DNA from: an uncultured Flavobacteriales bacterium
Lineage (GTDB): Bacteria; Bacteroidota; Bacteroidia; Flavobacteriales; Crocinitomicaceae
DNA length: 64,000 bases
Assembly (NCBI GenBank): GCA_946480815.1
Contig: CAMLLB010000001.1
Location: forward strand, 62,001 to 126,000
Reading direction: 5' to 3'
This document shows positions 51,915 to 60,154 of this stretch, one piece after another. The translations under genes and the position numbers were made by a program. Below the pieces are notes generated by a model. The model searched no databases and was not told the origin of the DNA. It worked only from the letters and a program-made list of their open reading frames with translations. Positions within the stretch are counted from its first letter, which is position 1, and every line of letters begins with the position of its first letter.

Positions 51915-53540
51915 TCACTTTTTTTCTTTTTTCAGAATGTACATATTCGGATTCACTTCGAAGGAACTGTTTGACCCGAACGCATAAGAACTCCATTTGG
52001 AGGTACAGCTCAGTTTTTGATCTCCGTTCATGATTGGCATGTTGAACCCTTCTACGCAATTGATCCAACGAAACTTGACTTTCTTTTTGGAATATTTTAA
52101 TTGCAATGTTGGTGGGTCCTTTTCCCGCAGGTATTGATCAAACACTTTGGAAAGGTCCATATTCAGTTCTTTCGACATAAATCCTTCGATCTGTTGGGTT
52201 GTCACTGTTTGATGATAAAACGTTGCATTCATTTTGCGTAGCATCATACGGAACAGGGAGTCATTTCCATAAATCGTTCGAATGGTATGCAGCATATTTG
52301 CTCCTTTGTAATACATGTCGCCGCTTCCTTCTGTGTTTACACCATATGGACCGATAATCGGTTTGTCGTTCAGGATGTTTTTCCGAAGTCCCTGGCAGTA
52401 TTTATCTGCGTCGCTTTTCCCGAACCAATAGTCGGTAAATAAAGTTTCGCTATAACAAGTGAATCCCTCGTGGACCCACATATCCGCAATGTCTTTCGAA
52501 GTGATGTTGTTTCCATACCATTCGTGACCGCTTTCATGTACAATAATGAAATCCCATTTCAAGCCGACTCCGGTACTGCTCAAATCGGAACCCAGGTAAC
52601 CGTTTTTAAATCCATTCCCATAAGCGACAGCACTTTGGTGTTCCATTCCCAAATAAGGAGCTTCTACTAATTTGTATCCGTCTTCATAAAATGGATAAGG
52701 GCCGAACCAGTATTCTAAAGCCTTCAGTGTTTTCGGAGCATCCTGGAATTGTTTTTTCGCTTTTTCTTCGTTTCCTCTCAATACCCAGTAATCGATCTCG
52801 AGATTTCCTTTTTCTCCTGTATAATGTTCATGCATGTTCACATAATCACCGATATACGGGATCATGCAGTAATTGTTGATCGGATTGTTTACTTTCCACG
52901 AATAGGTAGCCTGACTCATATTAATAATTTCCTTTCCAATGAAGGTCCCATTGCTCACACAAACCAAATCTCCCGGGCAGGTGTAGTGCATTGTAACACC
53001 TTCTTCCGGTTCGTCATACTGGGAATCTTTACAAGGAAACCAAACACTTGCTCCTTGTCCCTGGCAGGCAACGGAAACCCAGGGTTTTCCATTCGCGTCT
53101 TTTGTCCAGACAATCCCACCATCCCAGGGAGCACGTTTTGCTATGCGTGGTTTTCCGTGGAAATAAACCGTTACCTGGTATTTTGGACCTTCCGAATTAT
53201 TACAGCTGATAAACCAGGCATTTCCATCTTGTTTGATATTGCTTGCAGAAACCAGGTGTCTGTCCATTATAACACTGTCAATGGTCATTGGTTGCTGCAG
53301 ATCGATTTGTATTATTCGTTCATTCGGGATTTCACTCTGCGGATCAGATGAAAAAGTAATGATGTTCTTTCCATGAATTTCTTTCTTATCAATATCAAAA
53401 GTGACACTCAGATCATAATGCTTCAAATTCCACCAGGAACGGGAGTTCCCATACGCTCCGCGCAGTGAATCGGCGTGCGTGAATTGACTGAATGAGTTCA
53501 TAACAACGAATAAAAAGCAAAGAAGAAGGAATTGTTTCAT
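51915..53540 (-). CDS. Secreted M1 family metallopeptidase
   Basis: The 541-residue protein has a signal peptide (MKQFLLLCFLFVVMNSFSQ). The catalytic domain shows GMEHQSAVAYGNG (substrate-binding, residues ~299-310) and the zinc motif HESGH (335-339), with Glu358 in MWVHEGFTCYSE as the third ligand, the HExxH-x18-E signature of M1 peptidases. It ends at LKKEKK without a recognisable T9SS domain, so it is probably periplasmic or membrane-associated. Substrate unknown. Confidence 0.9.
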   Translation of the reverse strand: MKQFLLLCFLFVVMNSFSQFTHADSLRGAYGNSRSWWNLKHYDLSVTFDIDKKEIHGKNIITFSSDPQSEIPNERIIQIDLQQPMTIDSVIMDRHLVSASNIKQDGNAWFISCNNSEGPKYQVTVYFHGKPRIAKRAPWDGGIVWTKDANGKPWVSVACQGQGASVWFPCKDSQYDEPEEGVTMHYTCPGDLVCVSNGTFIGKEIINMSQATYSWKVNNPINNYCMIPYIGDYVNMHEHYTGEKGNLEIDYWVLRGNEEKAKKQFQDAPKTLKALEYWFGPYPFYEDGYKLVEAPYLGMEHQSAVAYGNGFKNGYLGSDLSSTGVGLKWDFIIVHESGHEWYGNNITSKDIADMWVHEGFTCYSETLFTDYWFGKSDADKYCQGLRKNILNDKPIIGPYGVNTEGSGDMYYKGANMLHTIRTIYGNDSLFRMMLRKMNATFYHQTVTTQQIEGFMSKELNMDLSKVFDQYLREKDPPTLQLKYSKKKVKFRWINCVEGFNMPIMNGDQKLSCTSKWSSYAFGSNSSFEVNPNMYILKKEKK

Positions 53541-53692
53541 GAAGAGTTTTTTGGTGAAATTAGTAATTAATACATTCGCTTTTCTTTATCCTTCGTGCTA
53601 AGCAGTCTGCCACTGCTGCACTCAGTCTTCAATAGCTGCGCTATTTCTTTTTTCGAATTTAATCATCTTGATGATGAATGCGCTGCCGTTTG

Positions 53693-54061
53693 TCATTTAT
53701 TGCCAGTATGTTTATTTCGGTTTTCCATCAGCCGAAACAAAACTATTTCTGTGATCAATTTTGTGGGGAGCGGTTCGTCCAGCGGAAATTGCACGGATCC
53801 TTTTCCCTGTTTGTATTTCGACAATTCTTTTTCAAAGGCTTTATGACCGGTTGGAGTAGCGTAGAAACCGATGTGTGATTTGTATCCGGCAAAATAAACC
53901 AAGGGTTTTCCATTCACTTTATATGCAGGCATTCCGTACGAAATGGATTCGACAGCTTCCGGGGCAGTGTCCAGGATAAGTTTCCTTGTAGTAATTAAAC
54001 GCTTTTGAGTTTCTCCTTCAAACTCCTGAATGTATTCGTCTACGTTGTTGAAAGTTTTCAT
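53693..54061 (-). CDS. DUF1801 / YdhG-type protein
   Basis: The 122-residue protein has the DUF1801 pattern: VDEYIQEFEGETQKRLITTRKLILDTAPEAVESISYGMPAYKVNGKPLVYFAGYKSHIGFYATP. It continues YKQGKGSVQFPLDEPLPTKLI. Members are small, of uncertain function, sometimes called iron-chaperone-like after Fra/YdhG. Single gene preceded by a repeat element. Confidence 0.85.
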   Translation of the reverse strand: MKTFNNVDEYIQEFEGETQKRLITTRKLILDTAPEAVESISYGMPAYKVNGKPLVYFAGYKSHIGFYATPTGHKAFEKELSKYKQGKGSVQFPLDEPLPTKLITEIVLFRLMENRNKHTGNK

Positions 54062-54066
54062 GTTTT

Positions 54067-54143
54067 AAAGACTAAAGACGTTAGAGATAAGACTAAAGAC
54101 AGATTCAAGTCTTATGTCTTGAGTCTTTTGTCTATTAGTCTTT
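54067..54143. repeat. Imperfect palindrome of GACTAAAGAC units
   Basis: AAAGACTAAAGAC at the left and GTCTATTAGTCTTT at the right are near-complementary, with further AGACTAAAGAC and GTCTTATGTCTT units inside. The element lies between the DUF1801 start and the stop of the alpha-CTD-like gene. A relative lies at 56324-56392. Confidence 0.6.
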
Positions 54144-54163
54144 CAATGATAAATATAACTCAA

Positions 54164-54448
54164 TTAACCTTTGAAAGAAAGCCCATTATCTGACAATAAC
54201 TTTCTCAGTAGCGGAAGTGAAACTTTTCCCATTCCATGAAATGCCAGGATTTCTTTTTCGCTGTATTTTGCTAAATCGCCCAATGAAAAAATCCCATTAT
54301 TTTCTAATGCTCTTCGTGCAGGAGCTGCAAGGACAGTAAAAACTCCGGCATCCGATTTTCGTTCTGCCTCACAAATCGGGCAGGTAGGACAATCCGAACT
54401 TTTAAAATAATGATGTCCCTTCTTACAAATTCTTTCTATTTGTGACAT
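54164..54448 (-). CDS. Zinc-ribbon plus RNA polymerase alpha C-terminal-like domain protein
   Basis: The 94-residue protein begins with a cysteine cluster (C-x5 near KKGHHYFKSSDCPTCPICE, a zinc-ribbon type). It continues APARRALENNGIFSLGDLAKYSEKEILAFHGMGKVSLPLLRKLLSDNGLSFKG, which tracks the RNA polymerase alpha-CTD. In E. coli numbering Arg265 appears kept, while Asn268 and Lys298 seem replaced (Leu, Val), so DNA binding may differ. It overlaps the HPP gene by 26 bases. Confidence 0.75.
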   Translation of the reverse strand: MSQIERICKKGHHYFKSSDCPTCPICEAERKSDAGVFTVLAAPARRALENNGIFSLGDLAKYSEKEILAFHGMGKVSLPLLRKLLSDNGLSFKG

Positions 54449-55037
54449 CTCTTAAGCGGATTTTTCGAGGTTTGATGTATTTGGTCAGTCGGCTGTTGGT
54501 TGGATAAGACCTGTTCTTTGTCAAATTGTTGGCAATTAATGCAACTAAAAGCAAAATCAGGACCCCGGATAAAACGGGTGACAGAATATACATAAATCCA
54601 AGTGCTTTGATTTTCGGAACTCCGATAACAGCGATTAGCGCAGTTGCTCCTCCGGGTGGATGCAGTGTTTTTGTCATTTGCATGGCAATAATGGAAAGAC
54701 TTACGGCAAGCGGAGCGGAAATCCAAACAGGATCAGGAATCAGTTTATAAACGCAAACCCCCATAAATGCAGAAATAACATGTCCGCCGACCAAATTTCT
54801 CGGTTGTGCCAGGGGACTTTGGATTGCTCCATAGATCAAAACGCTGCTGGCCCCAAATGATCCGATCAGGAAAATATTTGACATTTTGTCCAGGGAAAGG
54901 GATTGTGTAAAGGCAATTAACCCGATACCGAAAAAGGAACCGATGAAGGTCCACAAATGTTCTTTGAAATCGACAAGAGTTTCTTTGTAGAGGACGTAAC
55001 GGACTTTTCGAATGGATTTGTTTTTCTTTTTTTGCAT
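54423..55037 (-). CDS. HPP family membrane protein
   Basis: The 204-residue inner-membrane protein has a basic N terminus (MQKKKNKSIRKVR) and about four to five membrane segments. It carries the family signature MTKTLHPPGGATALIAVIG near residues 120-138. Some HPP proteins are nitrite transporters; others are uncharacterised. It is the first gene of a two-gene overlapping operon with the alpha-CTD-like protein. Confidence 0.88.
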   Translation of the reverse strand: MQKKKNKSIRKVRYVLYKETLVDFKEHLWTFIGSFFGIGLIAFTQSLSLDKMSNIFLIGSFGASSVLIYGAIQSPLAQPRNLVGGHVISAFMGVCVYKLIPDPVWISAPLAVSLSIIAMQMTKTLHPPGGATALIAVIGVPKIKALGFMYILSPVLSGVLILLLVALIANNLTKNRSYPTNSRLTKYIKPRKIRLRDVTNRKNL

Positions 55038-55104
55038 GCTGCTTTCAAGATTTTGATAGGCTGACGTAATATTGCGTTATTACGTCAAATAATAAATCCG
55101 CTAT

Positions 55105-55581
55105 TTAACGTTGATCTTTTTCTGCAGTACAAGTTGGTTCGTGGTTCACCGGGAAATTACACGAATTCGCTATAAAGCACTGTTTGTTTGCTTCATGATG
55201 CAAGCTATTTGCCAGGTCAATTTTGGAAGCATCGGTGATTACTACTTTCGGGTGAAGTACAACGGAAGTAAATCGCCCGCCATTTGGGTCCTGGACCATT
55301 TTTCCAACTGGTTCATCCCGGTATTCGATTACCTGGATCCCGGCATCTGCACACAAATGAAAATACCAAAGCATGTGACAACTGGAAAGTGATGCCAGGA
55401 AGAAATCTTCCGGATTGTGTTTGGTTTTGTCGCCACGAAACGGTACATCAGCCGAACAAAGCAAATCCGGTTTGTTCGGGATCTGAAGAGTGAATTCTCT
55501 TCCGTATGCAGCGTAATCGGATGTTCCGGTTCCTTTATTTCCTGTCCAGATGACAGTTGCTTCGTATGTGTGTTCTTTCAT
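55105..55581 (-). CDS. OsmC family peroxiredoxin-like protein
   Basis: The 158-residue protein has the OsmC fold: TSDYAAYGREFTLQIPNKPDLLCSADVPFRGDKTKHNPEDFFLASLSSCHMLWYFHLC with the first redox-type Cys, and QCFIANSCNFPVNHEP with the second Cys region. Such proteins reduce organic hydroperoxides with thiols. Single gene, 44 bases from the methyltransferase stop. Confidence 0.88.
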   Translation of the reverse strand: MKEHTYEATVIWTGNKGTGTSDYAAYGREFTLQIPNKPDLLCSADVPFRGDKTKHNPEDFFLASLSSCHMLWYFHLCADAGIQVIEYRDEPVGKMVQDPNGGRFTSVVLHPKVVITDASKIDLANSLHHEANKQCFIANSCNFPVNHEPTCTAEKDQR

Positions 55582-55625
55582 AATTCAAAATCTAGAATTG
55601 TTTATCCTTCGTCTGAATCAATTTA

Positions 55626-56291
55626 TCACTGACTCTTATTGTTTTCAAGTACTAAGGTAGAAAATTGTCGTTCCACTGCCTGGCCATCTTTGGTCATTAC
55701 AGTTTCTGTTCTTGAATCTTCACGGCTAAGGGTAAAAGTACTTTGCGCCACTAATTTCATTACTTCATCGGGGTTGTATAATGTAAATCCAAAAGGAGTA
55801 AAAGGCAGGTTTTCCATAAAGCTCCGATGAGCAAAGGTGAGTGAGAAGAGTGCTTTGGGTTTTAAAATACGCGATAATTCAGCAAGCAATTCAACCGGAT
55901 TTTCCCAAAAATAAAGCGTGTTTACAGTGTATAATTTATTGAATTGATCGTTTGAAAAAGGAATTTGTTTCCCGTCATACAATGCAAACGTGGCTTTTTG
56001 AGCATCAACAAACGATTGGTTTATCTTCTGAGCTTCCTGGTTCATCAAAGTTGAAATTTCCAAACCGGTATAGCGGATATTCTGGCATTGAGAAAAGAGG
56101 AATTCCAGGTGACCGGCATTTCCATGACCTAATTCCAAAACAGAATCATTGGGGTTCAGGTCCAGGTTCAGAATAGCATTTTTGGTCATCCCGATATTCG
56201 TCTCATTCATCATTTGTGCAATTTCATTACCCTTTTCTCCTGATGGATGACTTAATTGAGAAGCAAGTTCTGCTAATTGATCTTTTTCCAT
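55626..56291 (-). CDS. Class I SAM-dependent methyltransferase
   Basis: The 221-residue protein has SVLELGHGNAGHLEFLF (SAM motif I), YTGLEIS, TFALYDGKQIPFSNDQFNKLYTVNTLYFWENP (motifs II/III) and a late LAELSRILKPKALFSLTFAHR, typical of small-molecule methyltransferases. Substrate unknown. Its start faces the MarC gene across 175 bases that contain a repeat element. Confidence 0.85.
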   Translation of the reverse strand: MEKDQLAELASQLSHPSGEKGNEIAQMMNETNIGMTKNAILNLDLNPNDSVLELGHGNAGHLEFLFSQCQNIRYTGLEISTLMNQEAQKINQSFVDAQKATFALYDGKQIPFSNDQFNKLYTVNTLYFWENPVELLAELSRILKPKALFSLTFAHRSFMENLPFTPFGFTLYNPDEVMKLVAQSTFTLSREDSRTETVMTKDGQAVERQFSTLVLENNKSQ

Positions 56292-56323
56292 TTGATGTGT
56301 TTTTACGAAGTTAATTAAATAAA

Positions 56324-56392
56324 GACTAAGGACAATAGACGAAAGGCCGAAGACAAATCTGTCTTAAGTCTGCAGTCTTTTGTCTTTCGTCT
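56324..56392. repeat. Imperfect palindrome with perfect AGACGAAAG/CTTTCGTCT arms
   Basis: AGACGAAAG (56337-56345) and CTTTCGTCT (56384-56392) are exact complements. Inside, AAGACA-AATC-TGTCTT forms a hairpin, and further GACTAAGGAC and GTCTTTTGTC units flank it. Related to the element at 54067-54143. Confidence 0.65.
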
Positions 56393-56465
56393 CAAAATTG
56401 GTAACCAACAATTAACATACACCTAACGTCCAAACTCCGGAATATGGGGAATTTTGCGGCAAAAA

Positions 56466-57092
56466 ATGGAACTTTTTATCAGTGTTTTTGCAGCTTTATT
56501 TTCAGTTTTGAACCCTTTGGGAACAGTTCCCGTTTTTGTCGGACTAACCAAGGACGATACCAAACACAACCGGGATAAAACCTCTTTATGGACTTCGGTT
56601 AATGTGTGTATTATTCTACTGATATCCTTTTTTGCAGGGAAATATGTTTTGAATTTCTTTGGGATCAGCATTAATTCTTTGCGTGTTGCCGGTGGTTTGA
56701 TCATTGCAACATCAGGATTTGCCTTGCTTACCGGTTCTTTCACGAAGCATAAAGGAATGAAAAAGGCGAGTGTACAAGCAGATATGCAAACCCGGTCGGA
56801 GGTTTCTTTAACGCCTCTGGCAATCCCGATGCTTGCGGGCCCAGGATCTATTTCTTTGCTGATTACTTACAATCAGACCTTTGATAATAGGGAACAGCAT
56901 TTGCTTTCTGTTTGCGCGATTATTGCTGTTTGTTTGGTAATCTATTTCATTTTAAGAACCTCTCATTTTATCGTGAAAGCTCTGGGCGCTTCCGGAATTA
57001 ATGCGATCTCCCGGATTATCGGTTTTATAGTCATTGCTATAGGTGTGGAGTATGTTTCTTCGGCAGTACAGGAAATTTTGAAAATCAAATAA
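56466..57092 (+). CDS. MarC family membrane protein
   Basis: The 208-residue inner-membrane protein from ATG 56466 begins MELFISVFAALFSVLNPLGTVPVF. It shows VAGGLIIATSGFALLTG and the MarC pattern LTPLAIPMLAGPGSISLLI across about six membrane segments. The TTG at 56454 would add four residues. Function uncertain despite the family name (multiple antibiotic resistance is not established). Convergent with the histidine kinase gene across an AT-rich palindrome. Confidence 0.85.
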   Translation: MELFISVFAALFSVLNPLGTVPVFVGLTKDDTKHNRDKTSLWTSVNVCIILLISFFAGKYVLNFFGISINSLRVAGGLIIATSGFALLTGSFTKHKGMKKASVQADMQTRSEVSLTPLAIPMLAGPGSISLLITYNQTFDNREQHLLSVCAIIAVCLVIYFILRTSHFIVKALGASGINAISRIIGFIVIAIGVEYVSSAVQEILKIK

Positions 57093-57167
57093 ATTATCAA
57101 TTATGAATGTTCCAATTATCAAAAGGGCTTACAATTTTGATAATTAATAATTGTAACATTGATAATT
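57092..57167. terminator. AT-rich double palindrome between convergent genes
   Basis: AATTATCAAT (57092-57101)/ATTGATAATT (57158-57167) and inside it AATTATCAAAA (57114-57124)/TTTTGATAATT (57135-57145) are perfect nested arms. It joins the 3' ends of marC and the kinase gene, overlapping the latter's stop, and probably serves as a shared terminator-like structure; no clean T-run. Confidence 0.5.
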
Positions 57168-58407
57168 ATTGGTCCTCCTGTGGGCTGAACGTAATGTCAA
57201 ATACCGTTTCCGGGTAAGTTTTTAATTCCATGGTCCCTTCCAATTGGTCTGTCAAGGATTCGATGAGGTCTAATCCGAAGGAACCTTGTCTTGAAGGAGC
57301 TTTCCAGGTACCACTGTCTTTATAGATCAGTTTGCATTTTTTTCCCTGGTAATACATGAACGAAATGGTAATGAGGCAATTATCGTAATCGTCAAAGGCG
57401 TATTTAAGCGAATTGGAAATCAGTTCATTCAAAATCAATGCAATCGGAACAACGGAACGCAGGCCGATGGAATCAATGTCGCAATCGATTTTCAGATTAA
57501 CCGGGTAACCGGATTGATATGAAGTAACCAGATCGGACGATAAATCGTGCAGGTATTCCCGTAAATGCAGGGTGGAAAGATGATCGCTTTGGTACATTTT
57601 TTCATGGATCATAGACATGGCGATAACCCGGTGTGTGGCATCCTTGAACTTCGCAATTGCTTCCGGGTTTTCAAGTTCCCTGGATTGGAGCCGAAGTAAG
57701 CTGGTTATAATCTGAAGGTTATTTTTCACCCGGTGGTGAATCTCCTTCAGCATGACGGTTTTCTCCTCGTTTTGTTTTGAGATGATGTTATATTGCACTT
57801 GCAGCACGTCTTGTGCTTCATTTAATTTTTTCCTTCCAACTTCATTTGTACGAATGTTTTCCCAACCTAAATAACCGATAATTGAAAAACACAGGATACA
57901 ATTGACAATTGTTGCGAAAATTTGTTCCTGAGTCAAATTTCTCATAATCTCCACTTGTTGTTCTCCCAGGAAATAAAAGAAATAAACGGACAGACCGGTT
58001 GCGTGAAAAAATGTAAATAAAAGTCCCCATCTGGTACCCAAGACAACAAATGCAAAGAGAATATTGATGGTCATCCACAATTCACTTAAAAGGTGCGGTT
58101 GATTTGGAACGAAAAATAAAGTAGCAGTGCAGCAAAATGCACCTATCAGGTTAAATATGATGGTCGGAATAAGAAATTTACCGGTTCTGTAGATGTAAAT
58201 GGTTGCAACCAGTACTGTAAAGAAAGCGAGTGAAGTAATGGAAGCAATGAGTGTACTAAAAAAAACAAAGAGAACAACACTAAGTAGTCCTACCGCAAGC
58301 GTAATAAACAAAGACATTCGATAAGCCAATGTGAGCTTAGTCTGATCTTTGGAATTGGATTCCTGAGTGAATTCCGGTGCGAACACACTTTGAAGTAGTT
58401 TAAGCAT
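57166..58407 (-). CDS. Membrane sensor histidine kinase (HisKA_2/HWE-like)
   Basis: The 413-residue protein has about six membrane segments (residues ~30-180), a linker coiled coil, then the HisKA_2 dimerisation box KEIHHRVKNNLQIITSLLRLQSRELENPEA with the phospho-acceptor His and a HATPase_c domain. The N-box VPIALILNELISNSLKYAF and a GSFGLDLIESLTDQL segment mark the nucleotide site. It has no response-regulator partner next to it, so the signal and target are unknown. Confidence 0.9.
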   Translation of the reverse strand: MLKLLQSVFAPEFTQESNSKDQTKLTLAYRMSLFITLAVGLLSVVLFVFFSTLIASITSLAFFTVLVATIYIYRTGKFLIPTIIFNLIGAFCCTATLFFVPNQPHLLSELWMTINILFAFVVLGTRWGLLFTFFHATGLSVYFFYFLGEQQVEIMRNLTQEQIFATIVNCILCFSIIGYLGWENIRTNEVGRKKLNEAQDVLQVQYNIISKQNEEKTVMLKEIHHRVKNNLQIITSLLRLQSRELENPEAIAKFKDATHRVIAMSMIHEKMYQSDHLSTLHLREYLHDLSSDLVTSYQSGYPVNLKIDCDIDSIGLRSVVPIALILNELISNSLKYAFDDYDNCLITISFMYYQGKKCKLIYKDSGTWKAPSRQGSFGLDLIESLTDQLEGTMELKTYPETVFDITFSPQEDQ

Positions 58408-58551
58408 AGTTTAGTTTTGGTGTAGTGAATATACTGATTCTTTAACTTTCTGCTTCGATTCCCGGTTGAATTTTTAGCAATTCATTCCAAAAGTTGGTGA
58501 AAAGTATAAATACCTCCTTGAAATGAGTGTCCTGAGATCATCAATAGTCGG

Positions 58552-58591
58552 AAAACAAAAAACCTGGTCATCAGACCAGGTTTTTTGTTTT
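58552..58591. terminator. Perfect 18-base-stem terminator
   Basis: AAAACAAAAAACCTGGTC (58552-58569) and GACCAGGTTTTTTGTTTT (58574-58591) are perfectly complementary around ATCA. The A- and T-runs on the two sides make it bidirectional. It lies in the 295-base gap between the kinase and alpha-oxoamine synthase genes. Confidence 0.85.
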
Positions 58592-58650
58592 TATGTTATC
58601 AGCCTTATACTGTCTAACGCTTATTCTTTTTCGACAATTGTTTACGACTG

Positions 58651-58679
58651 CACTAATCCGCCGTGGCGGATCTGTAGTG
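58651..58679. repeat. Palindromic element CACTA-ATCCGCC-GT-GGCGGAT-TAGTG
   Basis: ATCCGCC and GGCGGAT flank GT, with CACTA and TAGTG as outer arms (CTG offset on the right). It resembles the TCCGCCGCGGCGGA palindrome in the terminator at 19738-19772. It lies just downstream of the alpha-oxoamine synthase stop. The rest of the 58408-58702 gap holds the terminator and nothing else I can support. Confidence 0.6.
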
Positions 58680-58702
58680 AATCACCAGTCTTTGGCTGGC
58701 TC

Positions 58703-59971
58703 TTACTTTTTTCTGTCTACTTCAACTGTTGCTAATTCATCCGCTTTGTAAGCACCTGAATCTAACTTGTCTTTCAACTTCTTGAACGTTTCAATGGTGT
58801 AATTTACATCTTCCAATGTATGCGCTGCTGTCGGGATAATACGCAACATGATCACATCTTTAGGAACTACCGGGTAGATTACAATTGAACAGAAGATATT
58901 GTAATTCTCACGTAAGTCAAACGTCAGGTTAGTAGCTTCTGCCAGGTTTCCTTTCATGAAAACCGGAGTAACAGGAGAATTTGTTGCACCGATATCAAAT
59001 CCTGCATTTTTAAATCCGGATTGAAGTGCATCTGCGATCTCCCATAATTTGTTTTTCAATTCAGGACGTGTACGCAGTAATTCCAAACGTTTGCGGGCAC
59101 CGATCGTGATCGTGATAGGCAATGCTTTTGCAAACATTTGAGAACGCATATTGTAACGGAAGAATTCGATGATCGATTCTTTTGCACAAATAAATCCACC
59201 GATTGATGACATGGATTTTGCAAATGTTCCGAATAATACATCGATTTCATCCTGAACTCCCTGAGCTTCACCGGCACCTTGACCTGTCTTACCCAATGTT
59301 CCGAATCCGTGTGCATCATCTACAAACAAACGGAAGTCATATTTTCCGGATCTGCGGAATTCAACGATTTCTTTTAATTTCCCCTGGTCACCAGCCATTC
59401 CGAAAACTCCTTCAGTGATAACCAAAATACCACCACCGGTTTGTTCTGCCAAACGGGTTGCGTTTCTCATTTGCTTATCAAAGCTTTCCATATCGTTGTG
59501 CTGGAATACGAAACGCTTACCTGTGTGTAAACGCATTCCGTCCAGGATACAAGCATGTGCTTCGGAGTCATAAACGATGATATCGCTGCGATCAACCAAA
59601 CAGTCGATTGCAGAAACCATTCCCTGGTATCCAAAGTTCAAAAGGATACAGTCTTCCATCCCCATGAATTCAGCTAACTCATTTTCCAGTTTTTCGTGCT
59701 CACTGGTTTGACCGGTCATCATACGAGCTCCCATAGGGTAAGCCAATCCGTATTGTTCAGCTGCTTTTGCATCAGCTTCACGAACTTCCGGGTGATTTGC
59801 CAATCCCAGGTAGTTGTTTAAAGACCAAACCAAACACTCTTTTCCGCGGAAAATCATTTTGTTACCTAATTCACCTTCTAACTTTGGAAAGGTGAAATAA
59901 CCATGAACTCCTTTAGAATACTGTCCGATAGGACCACGGTTACGTTCAATTTTATCAAAAATATCTGCCAT
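58703..59971 (-). CDS. Alpha-oxoamine synthase family PLP enzyme (possible cysteate/serine acyltransferase)
   Basis: The 422-residue enzyme has the family layout: N-terminal GYFTFPKLEGELGNKM, WSLNNYLGLANHPEV, GMVSAIDCLVDRSD, DSEAHACILDGMRLHTGKR, VDDAHGFGTLGKTG with the PLP Asp, and GTFAKSMSSIGGF with the Schiff-base Lys. Members condense an amino acid with acyl-CoA or acyl-ACP. The Bacteroidota branch with the FPKLEGE opening includes enzymes of sulfonolipid (capnine) synthesis in Flavobacterium, which affect gliding; serine palmitoyltransferase is the alternative. Single gene with a consensus promoter. Confidence 0.75.
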   Translation of the reverse strand: MADIFDKIERNRGPIGQYSKGVHGYFTFPKLEGELGNKMIFRGKECLVWSLNNYLGLANHPEVREADAKAAEQYGLAYPMGARMMTGQTSEHEKLENELAEFMGMEDCILLNFGYQGMVSAIDCLVDRSDIIVYDSEAHACILDGMRLHTGKRFVFQHNDMESFDKQMRNATRLAEQTGGGILVITEGVFGMAGDQGKLKEIVEFRRSGKYDFRLFVDDAHGFGTLGKTGQGAGEAQGVQDEIDVLFGTFAKSMSSIGGFICAKESIIEFFRYNMRSQMFAKALPITITIGARKRLELLRTRPELKNKLWEIADALQSGFKNAGFDIGATNSPVTPVFMKGNLAEATNLTFDLRENYNIFCSIVIYPVVPKDVIMLRIIPTAAHTLEDVNYTIETFKKLKDKLDSGAYKADELATVEVDRKK

Positions 59972-60023
59972 ACTTGTTCATTTTCCATTAATCACTATGA
60001 TCTCTGATTAACAGTTGAGTCTG

Positions 60024-60055
60024 CAAATTTAGAAGTATTCCAGCTATATTACCAA
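60024..60055 (-). promoter_or_regulatory. Promoter of the alpha-oxoamine synthase gene
   Basis: Minus-strand TAAATTTG at 60031-60024 (-7) and TTG at 60055-60053 (-33) are 21 bases apart, matching the Bacteroidota consensus TTG-N17-23-TAnnTTTG. The gene starts about 50 bases downstream. Confidence 0.6.
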
Positions 60056-60120
60056 TTTGTGATGAAAATTAATTAACCAAGAAATGAACAGGGTAATTAC
60101 GAATTGCGAATTACGAATGC

Positions 60121-60152
<32 letters not shown>

Positions 60153-60154
60153 AA

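Noticed and set aside
52749..53351. 200-codon plus-strand open frame opposite the M1 peptidase
   Set aside because: Antisense to a gene with an intact HExxH catalytic site; no motif or promoter of its own.
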